A DNA stretch of 64,000 nucleotides, from positions 9,568,638-9,632,637 of the forward strand of contig NC_052511.1 in the NCBI RefSeq assembly GCF_014356525.2, read 5' to 3'. The translations under genes were made by a program, and so were the position numbers. Under the pieces are notes generated by a model. That model worked only from the letters and a program-made list of their open reading frames with translations, searched no databases and was not told where the DNA came from. The DNA comes from Nilaparvata lugens (lineage: Eukaryota > Arthropoda > Insecta > Hemiptera > Delphacidae). Below, piece after piece: positions 52,990 through 63,649 of the stretch; positions within the stretch are counted from its first letter, which is position 1; each line of letters opens with the position of its first letter.

Positions 52990-55190
52990 TTCTAGGAACA
53001 ACTATGATAAATTTGTTGAACTGGTTCTGAGGGTGGCGAAAAAGTTTATTCCAAGAGGCTACCGCAAGGAATATATCCCTGGGTGGACAAACGAATGCAA
53101 CCTTCTATACAAAGAATTCATACAAACAAAAAACCAGGAAGTGGCATCAGAATTGCTAAGGAAGCTGGATGAATCCCGTGCTAAGAGATGGAAATCAATG
53201 TTGGAGGAGACTGATTTCAGACACTCAAGCAGGAAAGCATGGAACTTATTACGAAGGCTTGGTGCTGCTCCTAGCATTCAGAGTACAAATCCAGGAATTG
53301 ACCCAAATAAGATTGCTAGCAGAATAGTCTCTCTTTCCAAAGTACCAGCACATAAAGACCATACAAGAGAGGTTCAGCGGAATCTGAAAGAGATAGTGAA
53401 GCAAACCCAGCCCTCTTCTGCCTTATCAGCACGTTTCACAGTTGATGAAATCAATATAGCTTTATCTAAGACCAGAACAGGGAAAGCAGCTGGACTAGAT
53501 GGTATGTTCCCAGAGTTTCTGAGAGGGTGTGGAATTGAAGTAAGGAAGTGGCTTGCAGATTTCTTTTCAAATATTCTTGAAACTGGGAGATTACCAACTG
53601 TTTTTAAGAAAACAAAAATTGTTGCCATATTGAAGCCTGGTAAAGATCCAAATGATGCCAGCAGTTACAGACCAATCGCCCTCCTAAGTGTAACATATAA
53701 GGTATTGGAGAGGTTGCTGTATAACAGAATTGAGCCAACAATCACTTCAGTTATCCCCCAGAGCAAGCTGGTTTCAGACAAAAACGTAGCTGTGCAGATC
53801 AAGTCATGGCCCTAACCACAAACATAGAATGTGGTTTTCAGAAGAGTCTCAAAACATCTGCAGTTTTCATAGACCTATCATCTGCCTATGATACTGTCTG
53901 GAGAAAGGGGCTCCTGTACAAATTAATCAAAACTATCCCCTGCATGAAAATCTATAACTTGGTAAGCAGCATGCTATCAGCAAGAGTATTCTCAGTGCAT
54001 ATGGGTGGAAAGGAGAGCAGAATGAGGCAGCTCCACAATGGTCTTCCTCAGGGATCGGTCCTCTCCCCATTGTTCTTCAATCTGTACATAAGTGACCTGC
54101 CACAGACGAATGCAAGGAAATTCATCTATGCTGATGATATTGCTTTGACTGTGCAGAGTAAGAGTATGAATGCGGCAGAGGACAAACTAACAGCTGACCT
54201 TACAGATCTGCAGGAGTACTTTCGAAAATGGAGATTGTGTCCAAACTTATCAAAGACAGAGGCCTCATGTTTCCACCTAAATAATAAGGAGGCAGGTACT
54301 GCTCTGAATATTACACTTGATGGGAGAGTACTGAGACACAATTTTACTCCTAAGTACTTAGGAATTACACTTGACAGGTCGCTCACATACAGATGCCACA
54401 CTCAAAAGCTGAGAGCAAAATTGCATACAAGAAACAACATATTGCAAAAAACTTGTTGGCTCATCTTGGGGTGCCTCAGCAGACACAATGAGAACAGCTG
54501 GTTTGGCCCTGGTATATTCAGTTGCAGAATACTGTTCTCCAGTATGGATGAACAGTGCTCACACCAAGCAGATAGATACAGCTTTGAACTCAACTATGAG
54601 GATGATCTCAGGCACTGTCAAGTCAACTCCTAGAGAGTGGCTCCCTGTGTTGAGTAATATTCCACCACCACAACTGAGACGTCATAAAGCTCTTAAAAGC
54701 TTGTTTGCTGAAATAAATAAAAATCAGACCCTACCCATCCATAAAGACCTTAAAATATGCCAAGACAGCGGCTTAAATCCAGGAATGCTCCATGCAATTC
54801 CGTGGACTTCAACTTTGACTTATCCAATGCCTGGAGAGAACATTGGCATAATTTTGCTGAGAATGGCAGTGCCTGGAATTTGGATCCAACCATAAGACCA
54901 GCAGGATTTGAACTGCCACGAAGAACATGGACTCGGTTGAACCGAATGCGCACTGGCCATGGAAGATGTGGAGGTCTGATGTATAAATTGGGCTTTGCTG
55001 ACACTGCTGTATGTGAATGTGGCGCTGAGACACAGACAATCAATCATATAATGTTAGAATGTCCAATTTTCAAATTTAATGGGAACCTTGACGAGGTGCA
55101 TCAAGCAACACCAAATTTCATCCAATGGCTTGACGCACTGATTTTAAATGTGTGACTTTTACTTTGTAAATAAAATGATGTGATGTACTC
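52990..55190 (+). pseudogene. Jockey-like LINE, 5'-truncated, three frameshifts
   Basis: The largest coding remnant. Piece 1 (to 53815) has GKAAGLDG (residues 150-157 of the open part), KPGKDP and YRPIALLS, the early reverse-transcriptase blocks. Piece 2 (53806-54633) has FIDLSSAYD, GLPQGSVLSP and the catalytic YADD. Piece 3 (54488-54895) has YCSPVW and WLPVLSNIPPPQLRR. Piece 4 (54757-55155) ends with CECGAETQTINHIMLECPIF. Pieces alternate between two frames, so three frameshifts (near 53760, 54450, 54790) inactivate it. No endonuclease domain: truncated at the 5' end. The 3' end is ATAATAATACATT. Confidence 0.93.
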
Positions 55191-55212
55191 GATCTCATAC
55201 GATATAATAATA

Positions 55213-55640
55213 ATACATTATTGTCATTTGCATTGTGAATAAATAAATGTTTATTTCCCCAAAAAACTAAAACTACAACATCAATTATACAAAATATTAC
55301 AAACAATACATTAATTACATACAATAGTTAGTTACAAAAAATTCTTATAATGTGTCCTCTACTTGTTTAGTTTTTTCTGTGTGGAAATTGACTAAGAATT
55401 GTAAAAACTACCTTATTATTTTATCTACCAATGTTATTACATTAGTGTCATTTGCATTGTAAATAAATAAATGTTCATTTCCCAAAAAACTACAACATCA
55501 ATTACACAAAATATTACAAACAATATATAAATTACATACAATAGTTAGTTACAAAAAATTCTTATAATGTGTCCTCCACTTGTTTAGTTTTTTCTGTGTG
55601 GAAATTGACTAAGAATTGTAAAAACTAAGAAATGAATAAG
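55213..55640. repeat. Tandem duplication, ~227-bp period
   Basis: Two copies of the repeat also seen at 18731-18890 (TGTCATTTGCATTGTxAATA, ACATACAATAGTTAGTTACA, TTTCTGTGTGGAAATTGACT). Between them lies the 38-bp block shared with 52926-52963. Confidence 0.92.
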
Positions 55641-55898
55641 AATTAGTAAAAACTTACTAAATAGCTTGGAAGTTTTCGTGAATCGTGAATCTCACCTGAA
55701 ACAATGAGACAAAACATGATTAATTAAACATCATTAATAAGATATAAAACATAAACTTTTAGCTTAACAATAACTTGTGTTGAAATTTCTAACAAAAACG
55801 GGCGATCAAACACAAAAAATGAAAATTCCAAAGTAAAATTACTCTTGAAAAATGAAAAATGTGTGAAGCATCTTTCATTTTTCCTATGGATATCATAT

Positions 55899-56039
55899 AA
55901 TTAAATGAAAAAGACTAAGAAATTGTCAAAAAACCACTGATTAAGTGAACTGAATCAGTGGTTTTTTGACAATTTCTTAGTCATTTTCATTCAATATGAA
56001 TAATTACCACAATATCAACTTCTCAACTACACAAAAAGT
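55899..56039 (+). mobile_element. Family C element, short deletion derivative
   Basis: Two arms (ACTAAGAAATTGTCAAAAAA / TTTTTTGACAATTTCTTAGT) meet around GATTAAGTGAACTGAATC, so the hammerhead-like part is deleted. The 3' end is CTCAACTACACAAAAAGT. The 10-bp repeat GATATCATAT flanks it (55889-55898, 56040-56049). Confidence 0.88.
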
Positions 56040-56049
56040 GATATCATAT

Positions 56050-56568
56050 GAATTGGTATCTTATCACAGCCTGTACCATCAAATCCAATTTGATTTTTAT
56101 CAATGAATTCATCTATGAATTATCTATTATGAAACTTGTATATGATCCTGTGGAGGTCAAAATACATTTCACTCTTCCAATCTAATTCCAGTTGACACGA
56201 TATTGTAAAAAAGAAAAACAATCGAATAACTCCTTGTTGAGAAACTGCTAGAGGAAGAATATTAGTCAGAGGTTCCTGGTTTTCAGAATTTCAGCTATAG
56301 TAGAGGATTAGTGGAACAGATCTAGCTTCTTGTTCTGGGATATAACCCAATATAATTCTACCGTTCCCAACGTCCTCTAATAAAGCCAATTAGCTACAAA
56401 CGAGCTCCATCTGATGAGTCCCAAAACCACACGATGACAAATTCAGTACAATTTCCAAAGGAATGTCTTGGGTATGTCTGGAGAAGGGGAAATAGAACAG
56501 GGAGAAAGAGAGTTCCAACTGTAAACAACCCTATGCGATGTCTCAGAGGATAGCGATGCCGGAGTGAG
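56050..56568. other. Unassigned DNA
   Basis: Nothing recognised. Confidence 0.45.
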
Positions 56569-56885
56569 AACAGAATGGAACTATAGTAGGGAATAGGAAC
56601 TATACTAGGGAAAATTATATTATGAGCGATGGAATGAACAGAAAATGAGGGATGGTTGAGAAGAGTGAGATGAATGTACGAATATGAGGGATGAGTGTCG
56701 AGATAAATAGGGAAAGGAGATATGAAAAGAATGGAACTATAGTAGGCAATATATAGGAACTATACTAGGGAAAATTATATTATGAGCGATGGAATGAACA
56801 GAAAATGAGGGATGGTTGGGAAGAGTGAGATGAATGCACGAATATGAGGGATGAGTGTCGAGATAAATATGGAAAGGAGAAATGA
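56569..56885. repeat. Tandem duplication, ~154-bp period
   Basis: Two nearly identical copies: AATGGAACTATAGTAGG, AACTATACTAGGGAAAATTA, TATTATGAGCGATGGAATGA, GAGTGTCGAGATAAATA. Few differences, so recent. A 119-codon minus frame overlaps it without a domain. Confidence 0.93.
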
Positions 56886-57689
56886 GAAAAGATGGGAGAG
56901 GGAGAGAGACAAGTAATGGAGAACAAGGGGTGTGTTCAAAAGCAATCAGTCTCTGGAAAGATGCAGCCAGAAGCAATAAGCGGGCAACCCTGTATTTGAG
57001 AACATTTGTGGCTGCAAAAGATAAGACTCCCTCGCAAGAGCAAACCTGGCACAGAAGGAGAGATATAGTTTCCTTGGGGCGGAGGCTGGCACACAAACAT
57101 ATAATGGAACACAGTGTTTATAAGCAAAATTGAGTAGATGCGAGAATTATTAGGGGTGAATGTGTATGACAGTCAGCGAATATTGTGGTTGAATTATTGA
57201 AGCGATGCAAATATACGGGTTGAGAATAGAATTTTCGAAAAATATTCTATAATTTGATGTTCAAAGAAATGAGTTCAGCATATAAAATTAATATTTGGTT
57301 TTGTGTTAAATTCTCCTGATCGATGTGAACTTGGTTCTCTCTGTGGAGTGAAATGAGGCTGAGTTAAATTGTTGAAAATCAAGCTGAATTACTATCCATC
57401 AGTATCAGTGAACGAAAACGACACAGTAAAACTGTAATTTCTATAATTTCTAATTGAAATATTCTCATTCAGCCCGGCCAATTTATTATGAAAAGTCCAA
57501 TTAGAGCTTATGAGGATAATATTCTCACTGTGTCACGTTGACTGATACGGATATGTGGAAATTCATCTTCAATATCGGGCTTTACTCGGTAGTAAATATG
57601 CTGAATCTTGGAAAATATAAATAAAATACACATTTTTCTCATGATCAATGGCAAGGTAAGAAGAAATCTTCGAATAATTCTAGAAAAGT
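56886..57689. other. Unassigned DNA
   Basis: GC-richer near 56890-57110, with an 83-codon frame lacking a domain. Nothing supported. Confidence 0.4.
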
Positions 57690-57815
57690 GAAACCATAAC
57701 CCTATCTCGGAATTTTAAAATGTTATCTAAATTTGGGAGAGAAATAGTACAAGGAGTATCCTTAGTTTTTCTCTCCCAATCAGTGCTACTTTGTAAAAAT
57801 TATAAATAAATAAAT
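57690..57815 (+). mobile_element. Retroposon 3' end with stem-loop
   Basis: CCATAACCCTATCTCGGAAT, stem TTTGGGAGAGAAATAGTACA...TTTTTCTCTCCCAA, TCAGTGCTACTTTGTAAA and a tail of AAATAAATAAATAAAT. Partner subfamily member on the minus strand at 9540-9690. Confidence 0.7.
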
Positions 57816-58113
57816 AAATTCTATATTTACAAGATGATATTCATTACCTATATCTTATCTCTGCTATTTTCTTATACCGTTAAGTTAATCACATGAGATT
57901 TTATGTGACAATTAATTATGTATGATATCATTATAGGCTATTTTTTTATGATTAATATTGAAGAGTTGTTTTTTGTACATGACAATGTTCAATTGTATAG
58001 AGTTCTGATTCATATGACTGTACTGTATTGAACAAATAAAAAATATTCTATTCCATTCACACATTTTCATGATCACACGATTGAATATTGCACTTTCCTC
58101 TTCTTAATTCCTC

Positions 58114-58298
58114 AAGGTGCGTACAGATATACGCGCCTCCAACACGCTCCGCAATCACTCCACGCACGCCCCGCACTCGCTCCGCAATCGGTAATGTTAG
58201 CTCTTCTCGCGTTCCACTCTTGCTCCCCGGTTGATCATCAATCGATCTGCTCGAGTGACGTTCGATTGCGGAGCAGAGCGAAAGTCTGTACTCACCTT
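58114..58298. mobile_element. Family A-related element (CTCCGCAATC type)
   Basis: Ends AAGGTGCGTACAGATATACG and GAAAGTCTGTACTCACCTT; the interior has GCTCCGCAATC in both orientations. It is the inverse of 58725-58890 and of the outer element at 896-1756. Flanks TCA and TAA. Confidence 0.85.
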
Positions 58299-58724
58299 AA
58301 GAGATCAAGAACTGCTGTGATCAGTGCTCTTCGAAATCTTGAAATCTCTTTTAGCACAGACTTCAGTAAATATTTATTTCCAAGGATATATTTATTGTAC
58401 AAAATACTACGATCATAATATAATTATGACATTAGAACTAGGCTAAGCCTCTACTATTTCTCTTCAAAAATTTTGATATAAAGTTAATGTGTCCAAAGGT
58501 TGAGGTTATGATATCACACACTGCTTCGTTACTTGATTTTTGATCCAGGAATAATAATTAATGATTTGAAGACTTTGAATTTCGAAGGTTGACATAATAC
58601 TTTAGATTGTATCACAATATGACTTACTTACATACGAAAAATTATTCTATATTTGAACTTTTTATTCCTCAAGCGTAATAAATTGATACAAGTATGGAAA
58701 CAACTTGAAGAATTTACAACATCT
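58299..58724. other. Unassigned DNA
   Basis: Nothing recognised. Confidence 0.45.
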
Positions 58725-58890
58725 AAAGGTGCGTACAGACTTTCGCTCTGCTCCGCAATCGAACGTCACTCGAGCAGATCGATTGATGATCGACTGAGAA
58801 GAGCTAACATCTCCCGTAACTTTCATGATCGGAGTGAGTGCGGAGCGTGCGCGGAGCGTGTTGGAGGCACGTATATCTGTACGCACCTTT
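58725..58890. mobile_element. Family A-related element (CTCCGCAATC type)
   Basis: Ends AAAGGTGCGTACAGACTTTC and ATATCTGTACGCACCTTT, interior GATCGATTGATGATCGACTG. 166 bp, shortest of this subtype. Flanks TAA and TTA around the AGGTGC / GCACCT ends. Confidence 0.87.
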
Positions 58891-59848
58891 ACGATAGCAG
58901 TAGTACATATTGTGGATGTGATACAAATTCAAATCATAATGTAAAAAGTCATATTGTCATAATGATTGATTCCGTCATAAGTTTTTTTCAGAAACCTCTC
59001 ATCCCAAAACAACTCGACCCCGGATCAAAATACACAACGATGTGGACTCAAAACTAAAGATGAAAAACAGCGAACCAAAGTAAATGTGGTTATAAAAATT
59101 TTGGACACAACCAGGCTATTTATCTTGAAACTTATACTCTCCTGGAGCGAAATAAATCTCCAAGAGAAGGAACATTACATAAGCTGGGGGCCTACACAAT
59201 AACCCCCCTCTCCACCACCCAACAACTTCTTGCATTGCTCTTCAAAGTCCCTTTTCACAACGTCCATTCTTTCCTCAGTTCTTCTTCTTTGTCCTTCAGC
59301 CATTATTCCTCATATCCATCCTTCTTGCTCCTTGTTCCCGTTATCTTGGCAGGAATGAAGAGGATATGACCAGGGGGGAACGGGTGGGGGCAGGAATAGG
59401 GGATCAGGGGGAGCTGCTTCCTGGACTCTACGCCTTGTTCTGTATTCCCAGCGTCTCAGACGTTCCCCCTTCAACACACCCCCCCCCCCGCCATCCTGAA
59501 ACGGAGCAGCTCTGTACATAACTCACCATCGGCAACAGCCAGACATGTATATATGTACATCGGCAGTCGTGTATATATGTTAGTTGCAAAGAATAGTTAT
59601 GAATGGAGCGCTGTGAATCATTAGACCCGCCCTTGTATTGGGGATGATCCAACAATCCATCCACAGCTCTTCATATATCGCCGATTTATGTCTTCTGGCC
59701 TTTCTCTATAGAGGAAAGAATTGGACTTGATCCTTGAGATGAAAATATTAGGAATGAGTTTGTAGTATGGTTACAATTTGTTGAAGAAGATTGTGAGAGA
59801 TGACATCATTATATTGATGACAATTTGTTCAAAAGAGAGTTATATATT
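58891..59848. other. Unassigned DNA
   Basis: 59150-59520 is GC-richer with a C-run at 59480-59489. A 78-codon minus frame at 59428-59664 has no domain. Confidence 0.4.
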
Positions 59849-60200
59849 AAGTTTTTTGTGTCGAACATGAGTTCAAACAATACTTCTGGATCAGAGAGAG
59901 AAACAGATACAGTGATTGAGACAATACAAATACAGAGAGATGCAATGAGATACAATAAAAATAGAGAGAGAGAGAGTTAATTTATTGAGTTTTTTTGTAT
60001 CGAACATGGGTTCAAACAATACTTCTGGACCACAGAGAGAAACTGATACAATGATTGAGACAATACAAATACAGAGAGATACAATGAAATGGATACAATA
60101 AGAATAGAGAGAGAGCGTTAACTTATTGAGTTTTTTGTATTGAACATGAGTTCAAACAATACTTCTGGACCACAGAGAGAAATAGATACAATAATGACAT
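59849..60200. repeat. Three tandem units of ~139 bp
   Basis: Units begin near 59849, 59987 and 60127 with AGTTTTTTGTATCGAACATG, then AGTTCAAACAATACTTCTGG and GAGACAATACAAATACAGAG. The third is cut short. GA-rich ends (AGAGAGAGAGAG). Confidence 0.92.
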
Positions 60201-60716
60201 AAATATTAATCAATACAAGCAGATTTTTCTGTCCGATATCTGGATTTGACTGAAATAGCTGGGAACTAAAAAATGAACAAAAAATGCGAGGTATTTCGGA
60301 CACTCTGTATTCAGCACAAGGAAATTTTGAATTGAAAAATTGGGTTTGGACTTATATTAGGTATCCAAACTATATACTAAAAAATTAGAACTACAATATA
60401 TATTGGAAGCACACCCCCTTTTCCATGTCTATATAGACTGGACAAAAATTTACCAATGGAATGAAATTAATAGTATGAATACAGTATTCGTGTAATATAT
60501 CATATTATATTGTATTCGTGTAACTTGTAACATATTTTGAAGTCTTTACTGTGAATATTGAATACATAGATACACAGTAATATATATAGTGATGATGAAT
60601 ATGAATGAATTATAAATGTTTGATAACATTCTGTTAGTGCTATAATTAACATTTTTATTATTGTTATCTTATTGAGAGATCCATTGCTTTTATAACTCAC
60701 TACACAATAATAATAT
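60201..60716. other. Unassigned AT-rich DNA
   Basis: No gene or repeat recognised. Ends at the TA preceding the next element. Confidence 0.45.
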
Positions 60717-61949
60717 ACAGGCTGGGTGAAAAGTCTGAGAACGGCTTAATATCTCATACACAAAGGTTATTTGACGGTGGGTGAGATCGTGGATCCTACT
60801 AAAATTGAAAATACTACTTTACTATGACTTCAAAAATCTGGTCCGCCATCTTGGATCCGCCATATTGAATGCAACTTCATTTTTTTAAATGGGAAGGCTG
60901 TCATGCGATGCATGATTTCGATACGGAATTTCAAGAAAAAATGAATGGTGAAAACCGCATATCGATATCTCAAACCGTTCAGAAGATATTCACATTATTA
61001 ATCAATATCATGCATATCATAAATGAGATACATAAGTGGTATTCAAATTCAAACTCAAATTTATTTCCACACAGAAGGTACAAACATGTAACTATAACAC
61101 ACAAATGCAATTCACCACAATCAATTCAAATAAAAAACATTCCTTACTAGAAAATTATAAATTAAAACATAACAGCATTAATACTTCTATCCCTAACTAG
61201 TAAGAGCTATAATACACAATCAAACTGAATGGATTGAGGATTATTATTCAACACTTCAAATAGCATAAGCTTGGTGGAAATCTACTGGCATAAGTGAGAG
61301 CTTGTCCGCCAGTAGGAGTAGCGCCCCAATACTGAGAGAGGAAAAAATGAATAAAGAAAAAAATAAAATAAATGATTAATAATGTGAATATCTTCTGAAC
61401 GGTTTGAGATATCGATGTCCGGTTTCCACCATTCATTTTTTCTTGGAATTTCGTATTGAAATCATGCGCCGCATGACCACCTTCCCATTTAAAAAAATAA
61501 AGTTGCATACAATATGGCGGACCAGATTTTTGAAGTCATAGTAAAGAAGTATTTTAAATTTGAGAGGGATCCCCAATCATACCCACCGTATAATCCCAAT
61601 ATTTTATGATATACTAAGCCGTTCTCATACTCTTCTCTCTCCTTTCTGATTTGAATAGTATTGATTAATAATGTGAATATCTTCTGAACGGTTTGAGATA
61701 TCGATGTACGGTTTCCACCATTAATTTTTTCTTGAAATTTTGTATGGAGATCATGTATCGCATGACCACCTTCCTATTTAAAAAAATAAAGCTGAATTCA
61801 ATATGGCGGATCCAAGATGGCGGACCAGATTTTAAAACTCATAGTAAAGTAGAATTTCCAATTTGATCAGGATCCTCAATGACACCCACCATCAAATTAC
61901 CTTTGTGTATGAGATATTAAGCCGTTCTCGTATTTTTCACCCACTCTGT
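60717..61949. mobile_element. Composite element with large inverted arms
   Basis: The left arm (60717-61005, ACAGGCTGGGTGAAAAGTCT, GAACGGCTTAATATCTCATA) and the right arm (61660-61949, ending AGCCGTTCTCGTATTTTTCA and CCCACTCTGT) are inverted repeats of ~290 bp. A second right-arm copy lies at 61373-61660. If the termini are CAGGCTGGG / CCCACTCTG, both are flanked by TA, fitting a Tc1/mariner-type target. The centre (61006-61370) is unrelated sequence. Phrases such as CCAAGATGGCGGA lie in the arms. No transposase. Confidence 0.85.
61248..61331 (-). CDS. Possible 3'-terminal coding exon
   Basis: On the minus strand TTTTTTCCTCTCTCAG (61331 upstream) is a good 3' splice site. It is followed by 27 open codons, YWGATPTGGQALTYASRFPP then SLCYLKC and stop. 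Beyond lie ~180 nt and AATAAA (61060-61065, minus), then TTTGAATTTGAAT. It could be a captured exon or simply a retroposon 3' end. Function unknown. Confidence 0.3.
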   Translation of the reverse strand, partial: YWGATPTGGQALTYASRFPPSLCYLKC

Positions 61950-61980
61950 ATCATGTTTTTATATTACACAGTAGGGGACG

Positions 61981-62070
61981 GTTGCACAAAAGCCTGTTTA
62001 ATTTCTAACATGATCAAATTATACGAGAACAAAAATCATAGAAGGTTTTTTATGAGAAGAAGGACTTATG
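61981..62070. mobile_element. Degenerate MITE relative of 14130-14215
   Basis: GGTTGCACAAAAGCCTGTTT, then ATACGAGAACAAAAATCATA and GAAGGTTTTTTAT keep the order of the element at 14130-14215, but the right terminus is lost. Confidence 0.5.
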
Positions 62071-62095
62071 GCATTTTATCAGGATTAACAGTTCA

Positions 62096-62981
62096 CTGAA
62101 CAGACCTTCATACAAGTAGGTGATGGATAAATTAGACTTTTCGCTCTCTTTGGTAAATAAAAGGCCGAGTACAACCAAGAAGGTGGCAGAACTGCCGAAA
62201 GATCTCGTTGTCACAGTGAGTGATCAATTCATTTATTGTAAAATATCTGGCTGCTAGTCGTTTTTTCTAAAAGCAAAAAGTGATTTAATAATAAGCAGTT
62301 CGTGATGGAGAACAACATTGAAGAAATAAAAGGCCTTGTAGAGTGCACTGGTATCCTCTAATTTTAACACTACATTGGGGTAGGGCATCCCATAATTCCC
62401 CTTGAGTAGATGTCACTTGAGTCAAAAGATTTATTCCGCATCAACACCAAACACCGAGTCGATGGGAAAATGTTCACACCCCTCGACATGTCCTAAATCA
62501 GAATCAGTAATTGTACAAGTGTCTTCCACAAGGGGAAACAATGAACTGTGAACAAGAATGGAGGAACACTTCCTCAATGAATCATTACAATTTGAAATGT
62601 TCAAGACTGTGCTTGTTGAGGTTGATCTGAGATGAGCATGAGAAGATGTTCATGAGTGAACAAGAGATACACAATTATTTTCAATTTGATAAAGTTTGTA
62701 GAGTGGATATTGATGTTGTGGAACTTTTGAGATGATTGACAACATCTCAAGTCTCTTCAATAATTTTCAATTCATTCAAAACTGTTTCTATCACACTATT
62801 TATTGAACTTTCATCCCATCTTGGAGACCAAACACAAGCCATGATCAAAATAATTCAATTAACCTTTCATCTATTGTAGGTATAGTCATGATCGAAATAG
62901 TTCAATCGACCTTCCATGTTTATTGGAGGTATATTAATCATTTTTTATTGTCATGAGTATGTACATACAAAAATATCATAG
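62096..62981. other. Unassigned DNA
   Basis: Nothing recognised. Confidence 0.45.
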
Positions 62982-62994
62982 AACAATACTGTAG

Positions 62995-63187
62995 AAATAG
63001 AAAGAAAAATGGAAATCTCAGTACCCTTTCTGGGTATTTAATCACAACATGCTTAAACATGAAAAATGACAAGAAAAATGAAAATCTCATGTTTAAACAT
63101 GTTGTGATTAAATATTCAAAAAGGGTACTAAGATTTCAATTTTTCTTTCCATTTCTATAGAAAGTAGCCCTATACAGAAAAGAGATA
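62995..63187 (+). mobile_element. Family D element, best copy
   Basis: Inverted arms AATCTCAGTACCCTTTCTGG ... AAAAAGGGTACTAAGATTTC, with inner arms ATTTAATCACAACATG / CATGTTGTGATTAAAT. The 3' end is AAAGTAGCCCTATACAGAAA and AGAGAT. A perfect 13-bp repeat AACAATACTGTAG flanks it (62982-62994, 63188-63200). Noncoding, 193 bp. Confidence 0.92.
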
Positions 63188-63379
63188 AACAATACTGTAG
63201 CTATATACCTAATAGTGATAGTACAGTTATTGAATAAAAGCTACAATGAACATCAACTATGACTGAAAACAACACTCAAAACATGACAGAAAGAACATAT
63301 TGCATAATATAACAATGAATAACATATCAGATACAAATATTCATTACGTGAAATCCCATTTCCACACTTTTATATGGAA

Positions 63380-63603
63380 ACTAGCCATCAGGCTCGCTTC
63401 GCACGCTATATCCGTCTAGACAGGGGGCTCCGCCCCCTGGACCCCCGACTGGATCATCCAAGAATGAGATCAGCAGGCTCGCTTCGCTCGCCTGCATTTT
63501 TCATTTGAGCATTTTTATCATATGTTGGGACGATCCAGTCGGGGGTCCAGACTAAACGTCTGGCTAAACGGATATGGCGAGCGTAGCGAGCCTGACAGCT
63601 AGT
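63380..63603. mobile_element. GC-rich fold-back element
   Basis: Ends ACTAGCCATCAGGCTCGCTT and AGCGAGCCTGACAGCTAGT. Inner inverted pairs include GGGGGTCCAG / CTGGACCCCC and CGACTGGATC / GATCCAGTCG. It contains GGGGGCTCCGCCCCCTGGAC. The CTAGT terminus resembles a Helitron 3' end, but the fully inverted structure fits a MITE as well. Confidence 0.8.
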
Positions 63604-63649
63604 AATATAATATTCCCAGGAATAGCTCTGATTGAAGTAGCAGTGCCCA

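Noticed and set aside
52926..55444. The 38-bp repeat as the target duplication of the LINE
   Set aside because: It does not abut the LINE ends and is longer than typical LINE target duplications.
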